From Phymorhynchus buccinoides (lineage: Eukaryota > Mollusca > Gastropoda > Neogastropoda > Raphitomidae), in contig CM065712.1 in NCBI GenBank assembly GCA_017654935.2, forward strand, positions 16,124,375 through 16,188,374: DNA of 64,000 bases. The letters run 5' to 3'. A program made the position numbers and the translations under genes. Shown piece after piece: positions 44,769 to 55,941 of the stretch (its first letter is position 1; every line of letters begins with the position of its first letter). Under the pieces are notes generated by a model. The model worked only from the letters and a program-made list of their open reading frames with translations. It was not told the DNA's origin and did no database searches.

Positions 44769-45989
44769 TCACAACTGCCAAATCAGAAATAGACCAACTG
44801 CTATCCCACCAATAACCAGAGCTGTTTTTTCTTCCTCATGTTGATGGGCTGTCGCAGTCAGTGGGGGCTGGTGGTGTGTTGGCGTGTCGTCGGGCACAGG
44901 AGCAGGAGCAGCGGCGTTTGACTGCAAGTCGGCAGCAGCGAGGTTACTAGGAACACTGGTAGAGTTGATATTGGCATTCAATCCCATCTTTTCGGAGGCT
45001 GTTGCGACAAGTATTAGGTTGTTGTAGCCGACTACTTGGCCCATCCTCAGGATCATGTTGGAGGGGCTCATGTACAGTCCTACTCCATACATGAAATCAA
45101 CCACACTCTGTGCTTTTTGCAGAACATTTTCGTAGCGTGCGATAGAGCTGGGCAGATCAACAGGAGACGCAATGCTGTCTTCCAGGAGAACAAGCCATTG
45201 TTTCTGCGCATCAAAGCCCCGTGAGCCATCTGTGATGGGTGTCTTGGTCTGAGCCTGTGCTCCCAGCAGGCACCATACATAGGTCCTGATAGATTCGTTC
45301 AGTCGCTCTACACCAGGCCGGGTGAAGCCTTTGGATGTGTCCAAGATAAACGTAGTCCAAGCCTGGGGGTGCTGCTGCTCTGCCGACCCGAGGTGGATGG
45401 CTGAATTTGGGGAGAAGCTTGTATGGCCAGGCCACCAGTCATAGTTGTATCTGCGGTGGGTGTAGGGATAGAAGAGGGTCCCTAGCCCATGGTTTTTGTC
45501 AGAGTTTTGCCTCCAGGTTGTACTGCTGGAGACTTCAAACTCATTGCAGATGCGCTCAAAGGCTCTTTTATCATACGGGTTGTCAAACGCATGGAATGCC
45601 TTGTCTGTGGGAAGGGGAACTCCGAGCTCAGTAAGGATTCGGCGGGTCTGGAAGTAAACATGGAAGTTATAGACAGATTTCATAAGAGGATCAGGGTGGT
45701 TTAGATGGTTAGCGTAGGAGACACCACAGCCAGTAGTCGCACACCAGACTGCGAAGTTCACCTGATTCTGATAGAACTGGTGGGGGTTTGAGAACCACTG
45801 CTGAGCCGCTGCATTACTGCGTATAGGGGGAAGTTTGTAACCATTGAACATGTCAGGGACTGCTACATCAAAGCTCTCCCCATGGACGTTGATTGTTACA
45901 TACAACCTATGGAATGAAAGGCTCTTCTTTTCATTACAACATGGGCCAGTTGAATATTTTACATCAACATTGTATTTGAACGGATCCAT
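44769..45989 (-). CDS. Conserved Polinton protein of about 406 aa with C-terminal membrane anchor, copy B
   Basis: As copy A, with three residue differences (I, R and R in place of V, H and Q, counted from the upstream ATG at 46010). The V/I change lies between the two possible ATGs, where it would not be translated if the second is used. Tail anchor unchanged. Confidence 0.75.
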   Translation of the reverse strand: MDPFKYNVDVKYSTGPCCNEKKSLSFHRLYVTINVHGESFDVAVPDMFNGYKLPPIRSNAAAQQWFSNPHQFYQNQVNFAVWCATTGCGVSYANHLNHPDPLMKSVYNFHVYFQTRRILTELGVPLPTDKAFHAFDNPYDKRAFERICNEFEVSSSTTWRQNSDKNHGLGTLFYPYTHRRYNYDWWPGHTSFSPNSAIHLGSAEQQHPQAWTTFILDTSKGFTRPGVERLNESIRTYVWCLLGAQAQTKTPITDGSRGFDAQKQWLVLLEDSIASPVDLPSSIARYENVLQKAQSVVDFMYGVGLYMSPSNMILRMGQVVGYNNLILVATASEKMGLNANINSTSVPSNLAAADLQSNAAAPAPVPDDTPTHHQPPLTATAHQHEEEKTALVIGGIAVGLFLIWQL

Positions 45990-46004
45990 GGTTACAATAT
46001 CACT

Positions 46005-46685
46005 ATGCATATTACTCTAACTGATGTTCAAAAAGGCGGGCCTGTGGGCCTCCCCAGATGTATTAAAAACATAGACGGCAAATTCCTAGTTGCTCTCTGT
46101 GAACTTACATACTATCCTCGCTGGTACAACATCAGTAGTGCCCTGGGAAACCACCTGTTTCACGCTGATGGCCATCACATCACTATACCCGATGGTTATT
46201 ATAATGTGTGTGAGCTGGACGAGCATTTCTTCCAACCACATGGGGCATCGTTGAGTCTGTACGCACCTACGGGGCATCTAAAACTCTCCACTTCAGGGGA
46301 GTACATTTCGCTTTCAGGGGGGTTGATGGAGACTTTAGGGTTTACACTTCCAGACGCGCTATCGGGTGAGGTTCTCCTTGCAACGAGCCTTCCTAAACTG
46401 GCAATCCACCGTGAGTTGTTTGTTCACCTGAAGGAACTATCCACTTCAGACAACTTCCTTAATGGCAAGCCAAGCACACTGCTGCGTTCTGTGGCTGTGG
46501 AAAACGAAAAGTGTGGCAGTGGCCGAACGGTCTCCTTCCCCACCCGGCTGTACAAAAGACTGGCAGCGGGTGTCATCCCGCAGGTGACTGTTCAGGTTTT
46601 AGACAGTGATGGGAAAATGATATCTGTTGATTACATGAGCGTTGTTCTACATCTTGTTCCGTGTGGTAAACAGCTACCAGAATAA
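46005..46685 (+). CDS. 226-aa candidate penton/minor capsid protein, copy B
   Basis: Same length and start (in ATGCAT) as copy A, with H56 and F138. The stop TAA shares its last A with the ATG of the next gene (TAATG), a geometry that allows termination-reinitiation. Confidence 0.7.
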   Translation: MHITLTDVQKGGPVGLPRCIKNIDGKFLVALCELTYYPRWYNISSALGNHLFHADGHHITIPDGYYNVCELDEHFFQPHGASLSLYAPTGHLKLSTSGEYISLSGGLMETLGFTLPDALSGEVLLATSLPKLAIHRELFVHLKELSTSDNFLNGKPSTLLRSVAVENEKCGSGRTVSFPTRLYKRLAAGVIPQVTVQVLDSDGKMISVDYMSVVLHLVPCGKQLPE

Positions 46686-47530
46686 TGGTTGATGCAGGTG
46701 GACCTGGAACCCATAATGTTAAAGCCTGTGCAACAACTGCGCTTTCTGACCTTGGAGACACAGAAGGCTTTGGACAGCCTGGAAGAGAAAACAAGCTGTA
46801 TGTCTTCCAGCTGACTGGAGGGGTTTATAAGCGGGTTGAGCTCCCCCTTACACCCCCTGAGCCAGACCCTCTGAATTTCGGGGACCTGAATGATGTAACC
46901 ATACAAAACGTGATTGCCAATCGCCATTACCGCCTGCTGTACACCGGTCAGGGCTGGAGGCCGTTCACAGATTTGATCACAGCTGTGGGCGGTTGGCATC
47001 TTGAAATCAAGCCTGCCCCACCCTACCTTCATTTGGGAAAAAACAATACCGTCAAAAAGATCCAAAACAAGGGTCAGCTCTTGGCGGCCTATGTCCCAGG
47101 TCGGAGAAAAAACGTTACTATTGAGGAGACAGCAGAGCATGGCTATGTGATACTGGGTGAGAAATCGGCCACCCTAAAACTCACTAGCGCATTCAAGTTC
47201 ACCCTTGCACCAAGCTCCACTGTCGTGTTTGAAGTGATTCTTGTGGGCACAGCTGATGACTTTGTCCCACTTGTTCAAGGACTGAAGCTGAAATGGCCTG
47301 GGAATCTTAATAACAAACTCCTGTACATCTCTGTTCGCATCCCTCGAGGGGGAGCAGAAGAGCCCATAATTCGTTTGAGCCAACAGGGAGTTCAAAAGGA
47401 AGTTGACATCGACCGATTCATGCTCAACATAGTGTACCTCGGCAAATTCAAACTTCGGCGCCTCTACTACAGCATCCATGGTCTCTCTACTTCCTATTTA
47501 GAAACGCTGGCCTTTAACCCATTGCCGTAA
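46685..47530 (+). CDS. 281-aa beta-rich Polinton protein, complete copy
   Basis: The complete form of the gene cut by the gap in copy A. Throughout it has beta-type alternation. The C-terminal third (PLVQGLKLKWPGN, then RIPRGGAEEPIIRLSQQG) is seen only here. No membrane helix or enzyme motif. It lies between the 226-aa and 210-aa genes with a 1-nt overlap and a 2-nt gap, so all three are probably made from one transcript. Candidate minor capsid or cement protein, not proved. Confidence 0.7.
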   Translation: MVDAGGPGTHNVKACATTALSDLGDTEGFGQPGRENKLYVFQLTGGVYKRVELPLTPPEPDPLNFGDLNDVTIQNVIANRHYRLLYTGQGWRPFTDLITAVGGWHLEIKPAPPYLHLGKNNTVKKIQNKGQLLAAYVPGRRKNVTIEETAEHGYVILGEKSATLKLTSAFKFTLAPSSTVVFEVILVGTADDFVPLVQGLKLKWPGNLNNKLLYISVRIPRGGAEEPIIRLSQQGVQKEVDIDRFMLNIVYLGKFKLRRLYYSIHGLSTSYLETLAFNPLP

Positions 47531-47532
47531 TC

Positions 47533-48165
47533 ATGAGTCTTTACCCAGAGATTCCTGTTGCTGATGTTCCGAAGGAACAAGTGCCATCGCAACAAGAGCC
47601 AGCGGGTCAACATAGGCTACAGCAAATAGCAGAGCTAAAACTCTGGCTTGAAAAGGAGAGAGACTTCCGAGCTTCCTTGTACAAGAAATACCACAGGGGA
47701 GTAAACATCGTTGATGGTATTGACACTGCACTGATAACGGTCAGCTTGGGTTTGAGTGGGGCGGGGGTAGGCCTGTTGTCCACCATTATAGCTGCTCCCA
47801 TTGTTGTTGGAATGGAGGCAGCCGCAGTGGTCTGTGGACTATCTGGGGTGGCATGCAAGTGGGTTTCTCGCCGATTACAAGCCAAAGCCAAAAAACACGA
47901 TGAGATTCGAACCCTGGCTGAATCAAAGCTGAATACACTCTCAGACCACATTTCTATGGCCCTCCAGGATGACAAAGTGACTGATGAAGAATTCAGGCTG
48001 ATCTTGACAGAAATAGATAAGTACAACAAAATGAAGGCAGAAATTCGCTCCAAAAACAACAAAAAAGAAGCAGTTTCTCAAGAGGAAAAAAACCAGCTGA
48101 TCAGACAAGGAAGAGAGGAAGCACTTCTCTCAATGCGACAACGGCTAGCAGCCGATTTATCATGA
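47533..48165 (+). CDS. 210-aa Polinton protein with two membrane helices
   Basis: Function unknown; similar proteins are widespread in invertebrate predictions near Polintons, from memory. A helical N-terminal half (LKLWLEKERDFRASLYKKYH) precedes two hydrophobic segments (about residues 73-95 and 97-117, GLLSTIIAAPIVVGMEAAAV). A cytosolic-type charged helical tail follows (VTDEEFRLILTEIDKYNKMK). It starts 2 nt after the 281-aa stop. Its N-terminal codons include the hairpin GTTCC-GAA-GGAAC (47566-47578). The copy A counterpart lies in the gap. It may shape or span a virion membrane. Confidence 0.75.
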   Translation: MSLYPEIPVADVPKEQVPSQQEPAGQHRLQQIAELKLWLEKERDFRASLYKKYHRGVNIVDGIDTALITVSLGLSGAGVGLLSTIIAAPIVVGMEAAAVVCGLSGVACKWVSRRLQAKAKKHDEIRTLAESKLNTLSDHISMALQDDKVTDEEFRLILTEIDKYNKMKAEIRSKNNKKEAVSQEEKNQLIRQGREEALLSMRQRLAADLS

Positions 48166-48439
48166 CTTTGAACTGTATGCTAACAGTAGATGGGGCATAA
48201 CTTCAGGGTGACTAAGCCTATTTGCAGAGTTTAGCCCCTTCCACACCAACCAGGATGCAAATAATTTTTCTCTTCACTGTTACATCCCACTGAAAGCATT
48301 GATTGCGCAGCCAATGCTATTGCCTGAGAGACAGAGAGACAGACAGAGAGACAGACAGAGACGGAGAGATGAAACAAAGATAGGCACACATATATATTCT
48401 ATACAGAGAGAGGCGGAGAGAGTGAGAGAGATATAGACT

Positions 48440-48476
<37 letters not shown>

Positions 48477-48500
48477 TTTAGTATAGTATGGTTTACCCAG
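48166..48500. other. Region after the last element gene, then AGAC/GA simple repeats
   Basis: About 160 bp of unique sequence followed by AGACAGAG, GAGA and (ACAG)n repeats up to the gap. No terminal inverted repeat and no 110-bp array unit is present, though both would be expected if copy B were complete and inserted in that array. Confidence 0.6.
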
Positions 48501-49000
48501 NNNNNNNNNNNNNNNNNNNNNNNNNNNNNNNNNNNNNNNNNNNNNNNNNNNNNNNNNNNNNNNNNNNNNNNNNNNNNNNNNNNNNNNNNNNNNNNNNNNN
48601 NNNNNNNNNNNNNNNNNNNNNNNNNNNNNNNNNNNNNNNNNNNNNNNNNNNNNNNNNNNNNNNNNNNNNNNNNNNNNNNNNNNNNNNNNNNNNNNNNNNN
48701 NNNNNNNNNNNNNNNNNNNNNNNNNNNNNNNNNNNNNNNNNNNNNNNNNNNNNNNNNNNNNNNNNNNNNNNNNNNNNNNNNNNNNNNNNNNNNNNNNNNN
48801 NNNNNNNNNNNNNNNNNNNNNNNNNNNNNNNNNNNNNNNNNNNNNNNNNNNNNNNNNNNNNNNNNNNNNNNNNNNNNNNNNNNNNNNNNNNNNNNNNNNN
48901 NNNNNNNNNNNNNNNNNNNNNNNNNNNNNNNNNNNNNNNNNNNNNNNNNNNNNNNNNNNNNNNNNNNNNNNNNNNNNNNNNNNNNNNNNNNNNNNNNNNN
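48501..49000. other. Assembly gap (500 N)
   Basis: Placeholder of exactly 500 N separating copy B from the second inverted repeat. Confidence 0.98.
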
Positions 49001-49030
49001 CCCCCGACCCCCCTCCACCTCCTGCACCGA

Positions 49031-49062
<32 letters not shown>

Positions 49063-49063
49063 C

Positions 49064-49102
<39 letters not shown>

Positions 49103-49271
49103 GTTCCTCTCTGTTCTGTCCCCTCTTCTGTGGGCTGTGCTGTGTGTCTCTCTTCTCACTTCCTCCAGGCTCTCTCCTTCCCCTTCTCTTCTCTCTCTCT
49201 CTCTCTCTCTCTCCCCCCCCCCTCTCTCTCTCTCTCCTCTCTCATCTCTCTTATCTCTCTCTTCTCTCCTC

Positions 49272-49307
<36 letters not shown>

Positions 49308-49330
49308 TTTGCCCCCTGTCTGCTGCGTTG
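49001..49330. repeat. CT-rich microsatellite block
   Basis: CT runs interrupted by short C runs; the serine/leucine frames across it are not genes. Confidence 0.9.
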
Positions 49331-50778
49331 GCGTGTAGTCGAGAGATTGGAAGGTGATTCGGAGGGAGGGACCACATAGACCGATTAAGGAAAATGTTTA
49401 TGGGCCCTGTAGTATGATGGGACGATTTAGGAGAGGTAGAGTTGTAGTGACAAGTGACAGTACAGAGTAAGTGACAGTAGTTTGTAGATGTTCCTGTATA
49501 TATGTGTGTTGCTGTGTGTGTTGGGGTGTGCGGTTTGTGTAGTGTGCGTGTGCGTGTGCGTATGGTGCGCGCGCGCGCGTGCGAGTGTATGTCTGGTGTG
49601 TGTGTATGTTGTGTGTGCGTGCGCGCGCGGTGTAGTGTAGTGGTGGTGGTACGTATATAACGTGCGTGCGCGCGCGCATGGGGCTTCGATGTGTGTGTGT
49701 CGGTCTTGTGTGTGTTGTGTTGTTCGTTCCCCGCGTGCGTGATGTGTGTAGTTATGGGAGAAGTGCTCGGACATTTAGGTATATTTATTTATTATTTATT
49801 GATTTCACTTTTCTCTATCTCTTCCATGTTGTTTTCAGTCGTTATTTCTTTGCAAAAAAATTGTTGATCAGATTACTGTGCTACTTCCTCTTTCGTGTTT
49901 CGTTTTTATTACAACAACAACATCGTGTGTAATTAATGATATAAATATATTAGTTACAGGCGGAACGACACCAGAAGCTCGCGACATCCCACAGAAAAGA
50001 CGGCCAAATAGAGGCCCCCTATTTTAGTAAAGAGCACAGGCGGAACGATCAGTCATTCTAACTAGACGTTAAACCAACCAGGCAAGGGAGGGAGAGAGAG
50101 AGGGGGGAATCAGTCATTTTAACCTAGACGTTAATCACAGAAAAGAGAGAGACGAGAGAGGGGGGTCATTCATTGCAAGACTGGAGAAGAACCTCAGTAG
50201 AGGAATGGAAATCATAAGAAACCAACAAAAATTGTTTACTTCAGTCCGTCGTCATACGCCATTTCCAACTGCCTTGAGAAACACAAGTGGTTTTTTTGCG
50301 TTGGCTGTTGCTTTCAGTGTATGTTTGTGTGATTTTTCCCCCGGCCATTATAAATACGATTTTCTTACATTGAAGTATTTGGCTCTTGATCCATGTCAAT
50401 ACTTGTTAGGGTTCGTTGTACCTACCCGGTTACGAACACAGAGGAGAGAATTGCTTTGACCAAACTGTCGTTTGATACAATTTTACGTTGAAACAATTTT
50501 TTTTTCCATTCCTGAATTAGACATTAATAAATATACCCAACACGATTGGCGGGGAAAGAGTGCATCGTATGAATAGAAAGAAAAGTGTTTCTAACAATGT
50601 GCGGAAAGAAGTAGAATTTGCAAATCCTTGCTTCTACATTGTGAACCATTTGATTTGTTTAGTGGAAAGCGAATATACGGGAGGGAGAAAGTTTCTACCC
50701 CTCTCTCCTTTGTTTGTCTACTTGTTATCGGACCGTGGGCTTCGCAAAACAAACCAATCAACAATCAACCCCCCCAAA

Positions 50779-50999
50779 TAGCCAGTTCCTTCTCAAGTTC
50801 TGGGCAAGAAGAGCAAGGCCAAGGACGGAACCTGGACCTTCGCAAAGAGGAGACGGACGCGGAGCGGAGAAGCGGAAGCTGCGTCACACCATGTCCATTC
50901 GCTCGGGGCGATTCCAAGCAGGAAGAAGCGGGAGCGAGGCGCATTCCGGACCGACCCGAGCTGTACGGGGGAGAAGCCACTGGCGGATGGGGTGGGGGT
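50779..50999 (+). pseudogene. Disrupted copy of PRR15-like exon 1
   Basis: Aligns to 62571-62780 in complement. The start ATG is lost (GCCAGTTCC for GCCATGTCC), and at least three short indels break the frame (TTCTCAAG for TTCTTCAAG, TGGGCAAG for TGGGGCAAG, GACGGAACCTGG for GACGACCTGG). The GTGAGT splice donor is altered to GGGTGGGGGTC. Not functional as written. The pattern resembles uncorrected long-read errors as much as real decay. Confidence 0.65.
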
Positions 51000-51225
51000 C
51001 AAGAAGAAAAAGGATCCCTGCTTCTCAGGTTTTCCATGATTTTATGCAAACACCCATGTGAATCCCAACGCAACTTCAGCTCAACAAAACTTCATCGGCT
51101 CCCATGAGAAATAAAGAGCGGCAACGCTCTGCGATATTAGCAAAGTTAAAACATTACATATTATTATAGTCTATAATGACGTCATTCCAGATCTTGCTCC
51201 AATGCTAACCGAAACGTGAAAAGTA

Positions 51226-51306
51226 AGTAAAAGAAAGAAGGAAAAAAATATACGGACGTGTCCGTATTTCCCCTAATCCGCTTTTTTCCTCCCTTTCTTT
51301 TACTTA
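51226..51306. repeat. Imperfect copy of the 22-bp-stem hairpin
   Basis: AGTAAAAGAAAGAAGGAAAAA and a complementary TTTTTTCCTCCCTTTCTTTTACTT flank TACGGACGTGTCCGTA. The stem has one extra C-rich insertion compared with the right arm. Confidence 0.7.
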
Positions 51307-51659
51307 TTTGATTATTTACCGCGCGGACAATCCGGATGTACTGTGTACGTGCGCTCATGGAGGGGGCGGGGTCGTCCAGCCCCCCCCCCCCCCCCCCCAC
51401 CGTATGGAGGCACGAGGCATCCACCCTCTGCCCCCCAGCCGGGCCAATAGTAGGGTGGGGAGCCGTTGAGGAAATGGTTTTTGCTACAATATTGAGAAAC
51501 CACAGAAACACCTATAAGCCGCCCGCCACACGCGCGTAAAATCGTATGGGGGATGCGATGCAATGAGCGACTTAGCTGTTATTTTTTTTTTCTTGATCTT
51601 TTGACCGCCACGTGGCATAGCGCTCGAGTGGGGCTAATCCTCTCTATATTCTTAGTTGG

Positions 51660-51741
51660 GGATAAAGAAAGAGAGAGAGAGAGAGAGGAGGAGTCCCACC
51701 CTCCCTCTCTCTCTCTACCTCTCTCTCCTCTTCTCTCTCTA

Positions 51742-51817
<76 letters not shown>

Positions 51818-51825
51818 ACACACTA
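51660..51825. repeat. GA/CT simple repeat, self-complementary
   Basis: A short GA run followed by CT runs, mirrored at 61638-61795. Confidence 0.9.
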
Positions 51826-53600
51826 ACACACACACACCACACGTGACCAAGCCAGCTAGCCAATCAGAGCTTGTACGTGTTATAAAAAAAAATTGTAAAT
51901 ATATTTTGGGTGTAAATTTTATCACTACGCCCAACTAAGAAAATCGCGTGATAAGCCCCTAGTGGATTGACTGCCCCCTGGCGGGCAAAATAATCGCCAT
52001 AAGTCGACCATTAGGTCACGTGAGTCATGATGATTGACATGAAATACTTCCCGTCTGCAAAATAGTTCTGCCTTTTTCGCTCACTATTCTCCACACCCAA
52101 TCGAATTCACGTAAAGCATGGATTATTTAGGCCTAATGGGGAAGGGGGGTGGTGGTGTATCGTTCATACGAGTTAGTTATTCCCCCACCTTTCTGGAAGT
52201 GGTGTGCCTAAGCAACTTCCTCTAGCTTATTCCCCTATGGGTAGGCCCAGCATGTCTGTCTTCGGCTGGAGAAAACCTGTGTAAGTGTTCTCTTGTAGAA
52301 CATAAAATGCAGGAGAAATGGAACCAGTGACGTAATGAAAGATAGTTAGATGATAGTATGCAAAGGGAAAAGGCAGAGAGAATTGACCAATAAGTCAGAA
52401 ACGGATATTTTACACAGCGCTTTTTATATTGATTACAGAGCGTTTTACAATCAGCATTGAAACACTCACACACACGCACAACAGACACACACGCAAAACA
52501 GACACACACGCACGTACTGGCGCGCACAATCGTGAACGCGCTCTTGCACACAAGCCATACACACACATACCCACACACATTTCATCAAACACACAGAAAA
52601 CACATTAATCCACTGAAACGCACACAAACTTACTCAAGCATACACTTGTGCAAACACGCGCGCACGCACGCACACACACATACACACAAACGCGCACTCA
52701 CATTACACAAAGCACTCACGTGTACTCACACTAACAGACACATACTCACACACTCTCCTCCCCCTCAAAGAGAGTGACAGATTAGAGGAAGTTACAAAGC
52801 ACAGAACTTCCAGAAGGTGGGGAACTATTTGTACGAAAGACACCCACCCATCCCTTTGGGTTGACCTCCCCCCTAACACACCCTATCGCCTCACGGTATC
52901 CCTAAGGGTGGAAGGCAGCTGTTAAGTAACGATGGAAGCTATTGGAGTGATTTGTTTATTTAACATTGTGAAGGCACAAAGGCTGTAGCAAGAAACCGAA
53001 AATGTTATGAAGAAAGCACTTTATTGATTTAACATAACATTTACCGTAAACTGTGTTCAAAAGTCTCCAAAGAAAAATATCTTTGAACAAAAATTGATTA
53101 AATTTTTACTTTCAGGGTACATGCAAATATACTTTATTTGGTTGAGCTGGGCTGTTATGTAGTTGACCAAAGATATTCTAAAAGGGTAAGATGATTGGAT
53201 TACTTAAGAGCTCGGCGAACCGGGCTGATAGAGTTTTATCGTTAGTGGGGCCAGTACACTTTTCACAGTGGAGGCTATCCAAAAACTCAGACTGGAACTT
53301 GAAACGGAGAATTCAACTGGGCCTATCGACGTGTAAAATGTGTACTGTTTCAAAGGGATATAACCAGTGTTTCTGTCCTCACTACTCATATAGGGAAAAG
53401 AGACCGGATGTTTATCTTCCCCTGTACAGTCTTTGGTTGAACTAGGCTGGGAAGAATATAACGTTGAAATGTGTGTATAGTATGCTCTGAAAACTAATAT
53501 AGAAGACAAGTAACTGGTGTTGTTCAATGGGTGAATAAAATGGCAAATATCAGAAGCAAACGTTGCAAAGAAAGAGACAAGGTGAAATAAACGCTCGTCT
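51826..53600. other. Non-coding with dispersed repeats
   Basis: No gene seen. It holds one CCAAT/CACGTG unit (51838-51880), pieces of the GATACCG/TTCTGGAAGT dispersed repeat (52170-52240 and 52755-52910) and a CA-rich tract (52465-52760). Confidence 0.5.
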
Positions 53601-53699
53601 TTACACGTACAGACGGACACACGCGCGCGCACACACACATACACGCACCAACGCACACATACTCACACGCGCATGCAAGCACGTCACGCACGGCACGCA

Positions 53700-53701
53700 C
53701 G

Positions 53702-53757
<56 letters not shown>
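53700..53757. repeat. (CA)n microsatellite
   Basis: Perfect CA flanked by CACG-rich sequence. Confidence 0.95.
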
Positions 53758-53758
<1 letters not shown>

Positions 53759-53848
53759 CTACTCACATACACACACATATACAGGATGTATGCAAAAGTT
53801 TTATCAAGCTTATTCTTTTATCGTCAATAAAGATCATTTTGACTTGAC

Positions 53849-53849
<1 letters not shown>

Positions 53850-53930
<81 letters not shown>
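53850..53930. repeat. (CA)n microsatellite after a TTGACTTGACTT tail
   Basis: The CA tract follows AATAAAGATCATTTTGACTTGACTT, which looks like the 3' end of a retroelement. The mirrored copy is at 59578-59690. Confidence 0.9.
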
Positions 53931-53932
<2 letters not shown>

Positions 53933-54118
53933 GATCGAATCATGCGAAGGTATTAGATACTTTATAGTCACAGAGGCGTCTCTGTGAAATTCGGGTTGCT
54001 CCCACACCTGGAGAGCGCGCGCCACCCACTTTTTTTTTTTTTGCATGCGATTTTTGTGTGACTGATGAGGGGGGTGGTAAATTTTTGACCAAATGACAAT
54101 TTTTTTCTTTGCCACTGG

Positions 54119-54304
54119 GTTTAACGTGTGCTAAGTGCATGGGCACACGGGACCTCGCTTTATCGTCTCATCCGAAAGACTCCACGTTCAGACCGGCAAG
54201 GCCTAGTGCAAAGTGAGAGGAAACATTCCCCCCCTGTACCCAGGTTCGAAACTCGGGTTTACTTGACACAAGGCGAACGCGCTACCACTGTGCCACTCTA
54301 CACC
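54119..54304 (-). mobile_element. tRNA-derived SINE, left-arm copy
   Basis: Complement of the SINE at 59216. Box A and box B remain readable with a few changes (GAACCTGGGTA region intact, AACTCGGGTTT beside it). Details in the right-arm entry. Confidence 0.7.
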
Positions 54305-54939
54305 GAAGGGGAAACAAAGTAACTCTTGGAGACACACTGGTCTCTGGCCTGCCCTACCAACGCGAGAGCAGCTAGCTCTAACTCTATTGGCCACTGCAAC
54401 TAGGAGTTATTAACGCCCTTGACAGCAAGAGATTAATCCCTTGTTGTTCAGTATACAAAAGGGTATTCACTCTTGCAAAAAGGCAGCCATTTAGTGGCAT
54501 CAAATAGGGTTATTGGCGAGAGTTACAGCCCCTTGTCTGGTCAGCCTACTAAAGCATCTACCTAAGGGAATTCGGCCCTCTTGCAAAAGGTGGTCGTTTA
54601 CACCTGCAGTGGCCATGGCTTGAAAACCTTATCCACACTGCTCATTTGCAGTCTCCCACACACAACGAACGACAGCTCTGATGAAAGTCCGTTTAAACGT
54701 CCTCAGCGGTCTGAACAGACACATATGGGGAACAGTTAGTAGATATATAAGATGGTGGGAACGATCCTAGAGGCATGCATGCCCGGAGGCATTGCAACTC
54801 CAGGAAAGTCCCCGATTTTTTTAACGATACAGATGTATATGAACGACAGCTCTAGCTTTTCAACAGTCTTTATTGAAGCATTGACAGATCTTACACGCAT
54901 TAATAAATCCGTACATATGCGTGTGCCCGTCCCCCCTCT

Positions 54940-55074
54940 CTGTGTCTGTCTGTCTCTCTCTGTGTCTGTCTGCGTCAGTCTCTCCATCTCTCCCTCTCTC
55001 TCTCCCTCTCTCTCTCTCGATCTGATCACCTCAGGAGGGGGTCTCTCCATCTCTCTCTCTCTCTGCTTCTCTCT

Positions 55075-55109
<35 letters not shown>

Positions 55110-55510
55110 TTGCGCCGTGCTCTCCATCGTTCTATTTCCCTCTCCCTCCCCTGCGTCCCCCCTCTCCTTGTTCTCTCTCTCGCCCTCCCGCCCTAATCTC
55201 TCTGGCTCGCCAATCTCCCAACCGTCTCATGCCACTCCCCCCCCCCCTCGCCTCTCTCTTTCTCGACACCCCCCTCTCTCTGTGTTCGACACCCCCCTCT
55301 CTGTCCTGTCTGTCTATCTCTCTCATCGCCTTAAAATCTTTATCCTTGTCAAATAAATTTTTTTCCAGTGTCCAGGTCACTCTCTCTGCTCGTCTCTCTC
55401 TCTCGTCTCTCTCTCTCTCATCTATCTATCTCACATCTTCTCTCTCTCTCTCTCTCTCGATCTCCTCGTCTCTCTCTCTCTCCGCTCTCTGTCTCTCTCT
55501 CTCTCTCTCG

Positions 55511-55544
<34 letters not shown>

Positions 55545-55545
55545 C
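54940..55545. repeat. CT-rich microsatellite block, left arm
   Basis: CT runs with varied interruptions (CGACACCCCCCTCT and others). Right-arm counterparts at 58107-58239 and 58470-58580 are much purer GA. Confidence 0.9.
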
Positions 55546-55632
55546 ATACACTAGTTAGGCCTGTTGTCCCGTATCAAATATTATGATACATGTTGTTTGT
55601 TAAACCTCTCTCTCTCTGTTCATCATCCCCAG

Positions 55633-55941
55633 GAGTTCTGCAAGGACTTCCGCGAGCACTCCTCCTCCATGGGGAGCGCCAGCGAGACCAGCTCCTCCGC
55701 CTCCACCACTTCCTCTTCCTCCTCCTCCTCCTCCACCCCTCCTCCCCCTCCACCCCCTCCTCTTCTTCGTACCCCCTACCCCACCATCAGAACCCTTACC
55801 CCCACCAAGGCAGTAGCAGTAGCAGTAGCAGTAGCAAAAGGAGCGCCGGTCCTCACCAATACCACGTGGCCACGTGACCGCGCCCGGCTAGCCAATCAGA
55901 GCTTGTGTTATAGATTTTTTTGTAAATACTTTTTGGTGTGA
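55633..55941 (+). pseudogene. Left-arm copy of PRR15-like exon 2
   Basis: After a pyrimidine tract and CCCCAG acceptor the frame begins EFCKDFREHSSSMGSAS, then Ser-rich and Pro-rich runs, as on the right arm. The proline stretch is longer and the stop later. With the left exon 1 broken, this copy cannot make the protein. Confidence 0.55.

Larger units (their letters stand above)
33752..48165. mobile_element. Maverick/Polinton (adintovirus-like) element, copy B, gene set more complete
   Basis: Mirror image of copy A with all frames open, including the coiled-coil gene that is shifted in copy A, and the extra 210-aa gene at the end. The left terminus starts AGTAGTATACAGG. The right terminus is not defined: no complement of this terminus is seen between the last gene and the gap at 48501, so the end is lost, degraded or beyond the gap. 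The known length of about 14.4 kb is in the Polinton range (usually 15-20 kb). Confidence 0.9.

Noticed and set aside
53191..53445. 84-codon frame, mirrored at about 60050-60290
   Set aside because: The mirrored copy does not keep the same frame, and no domain is visible.
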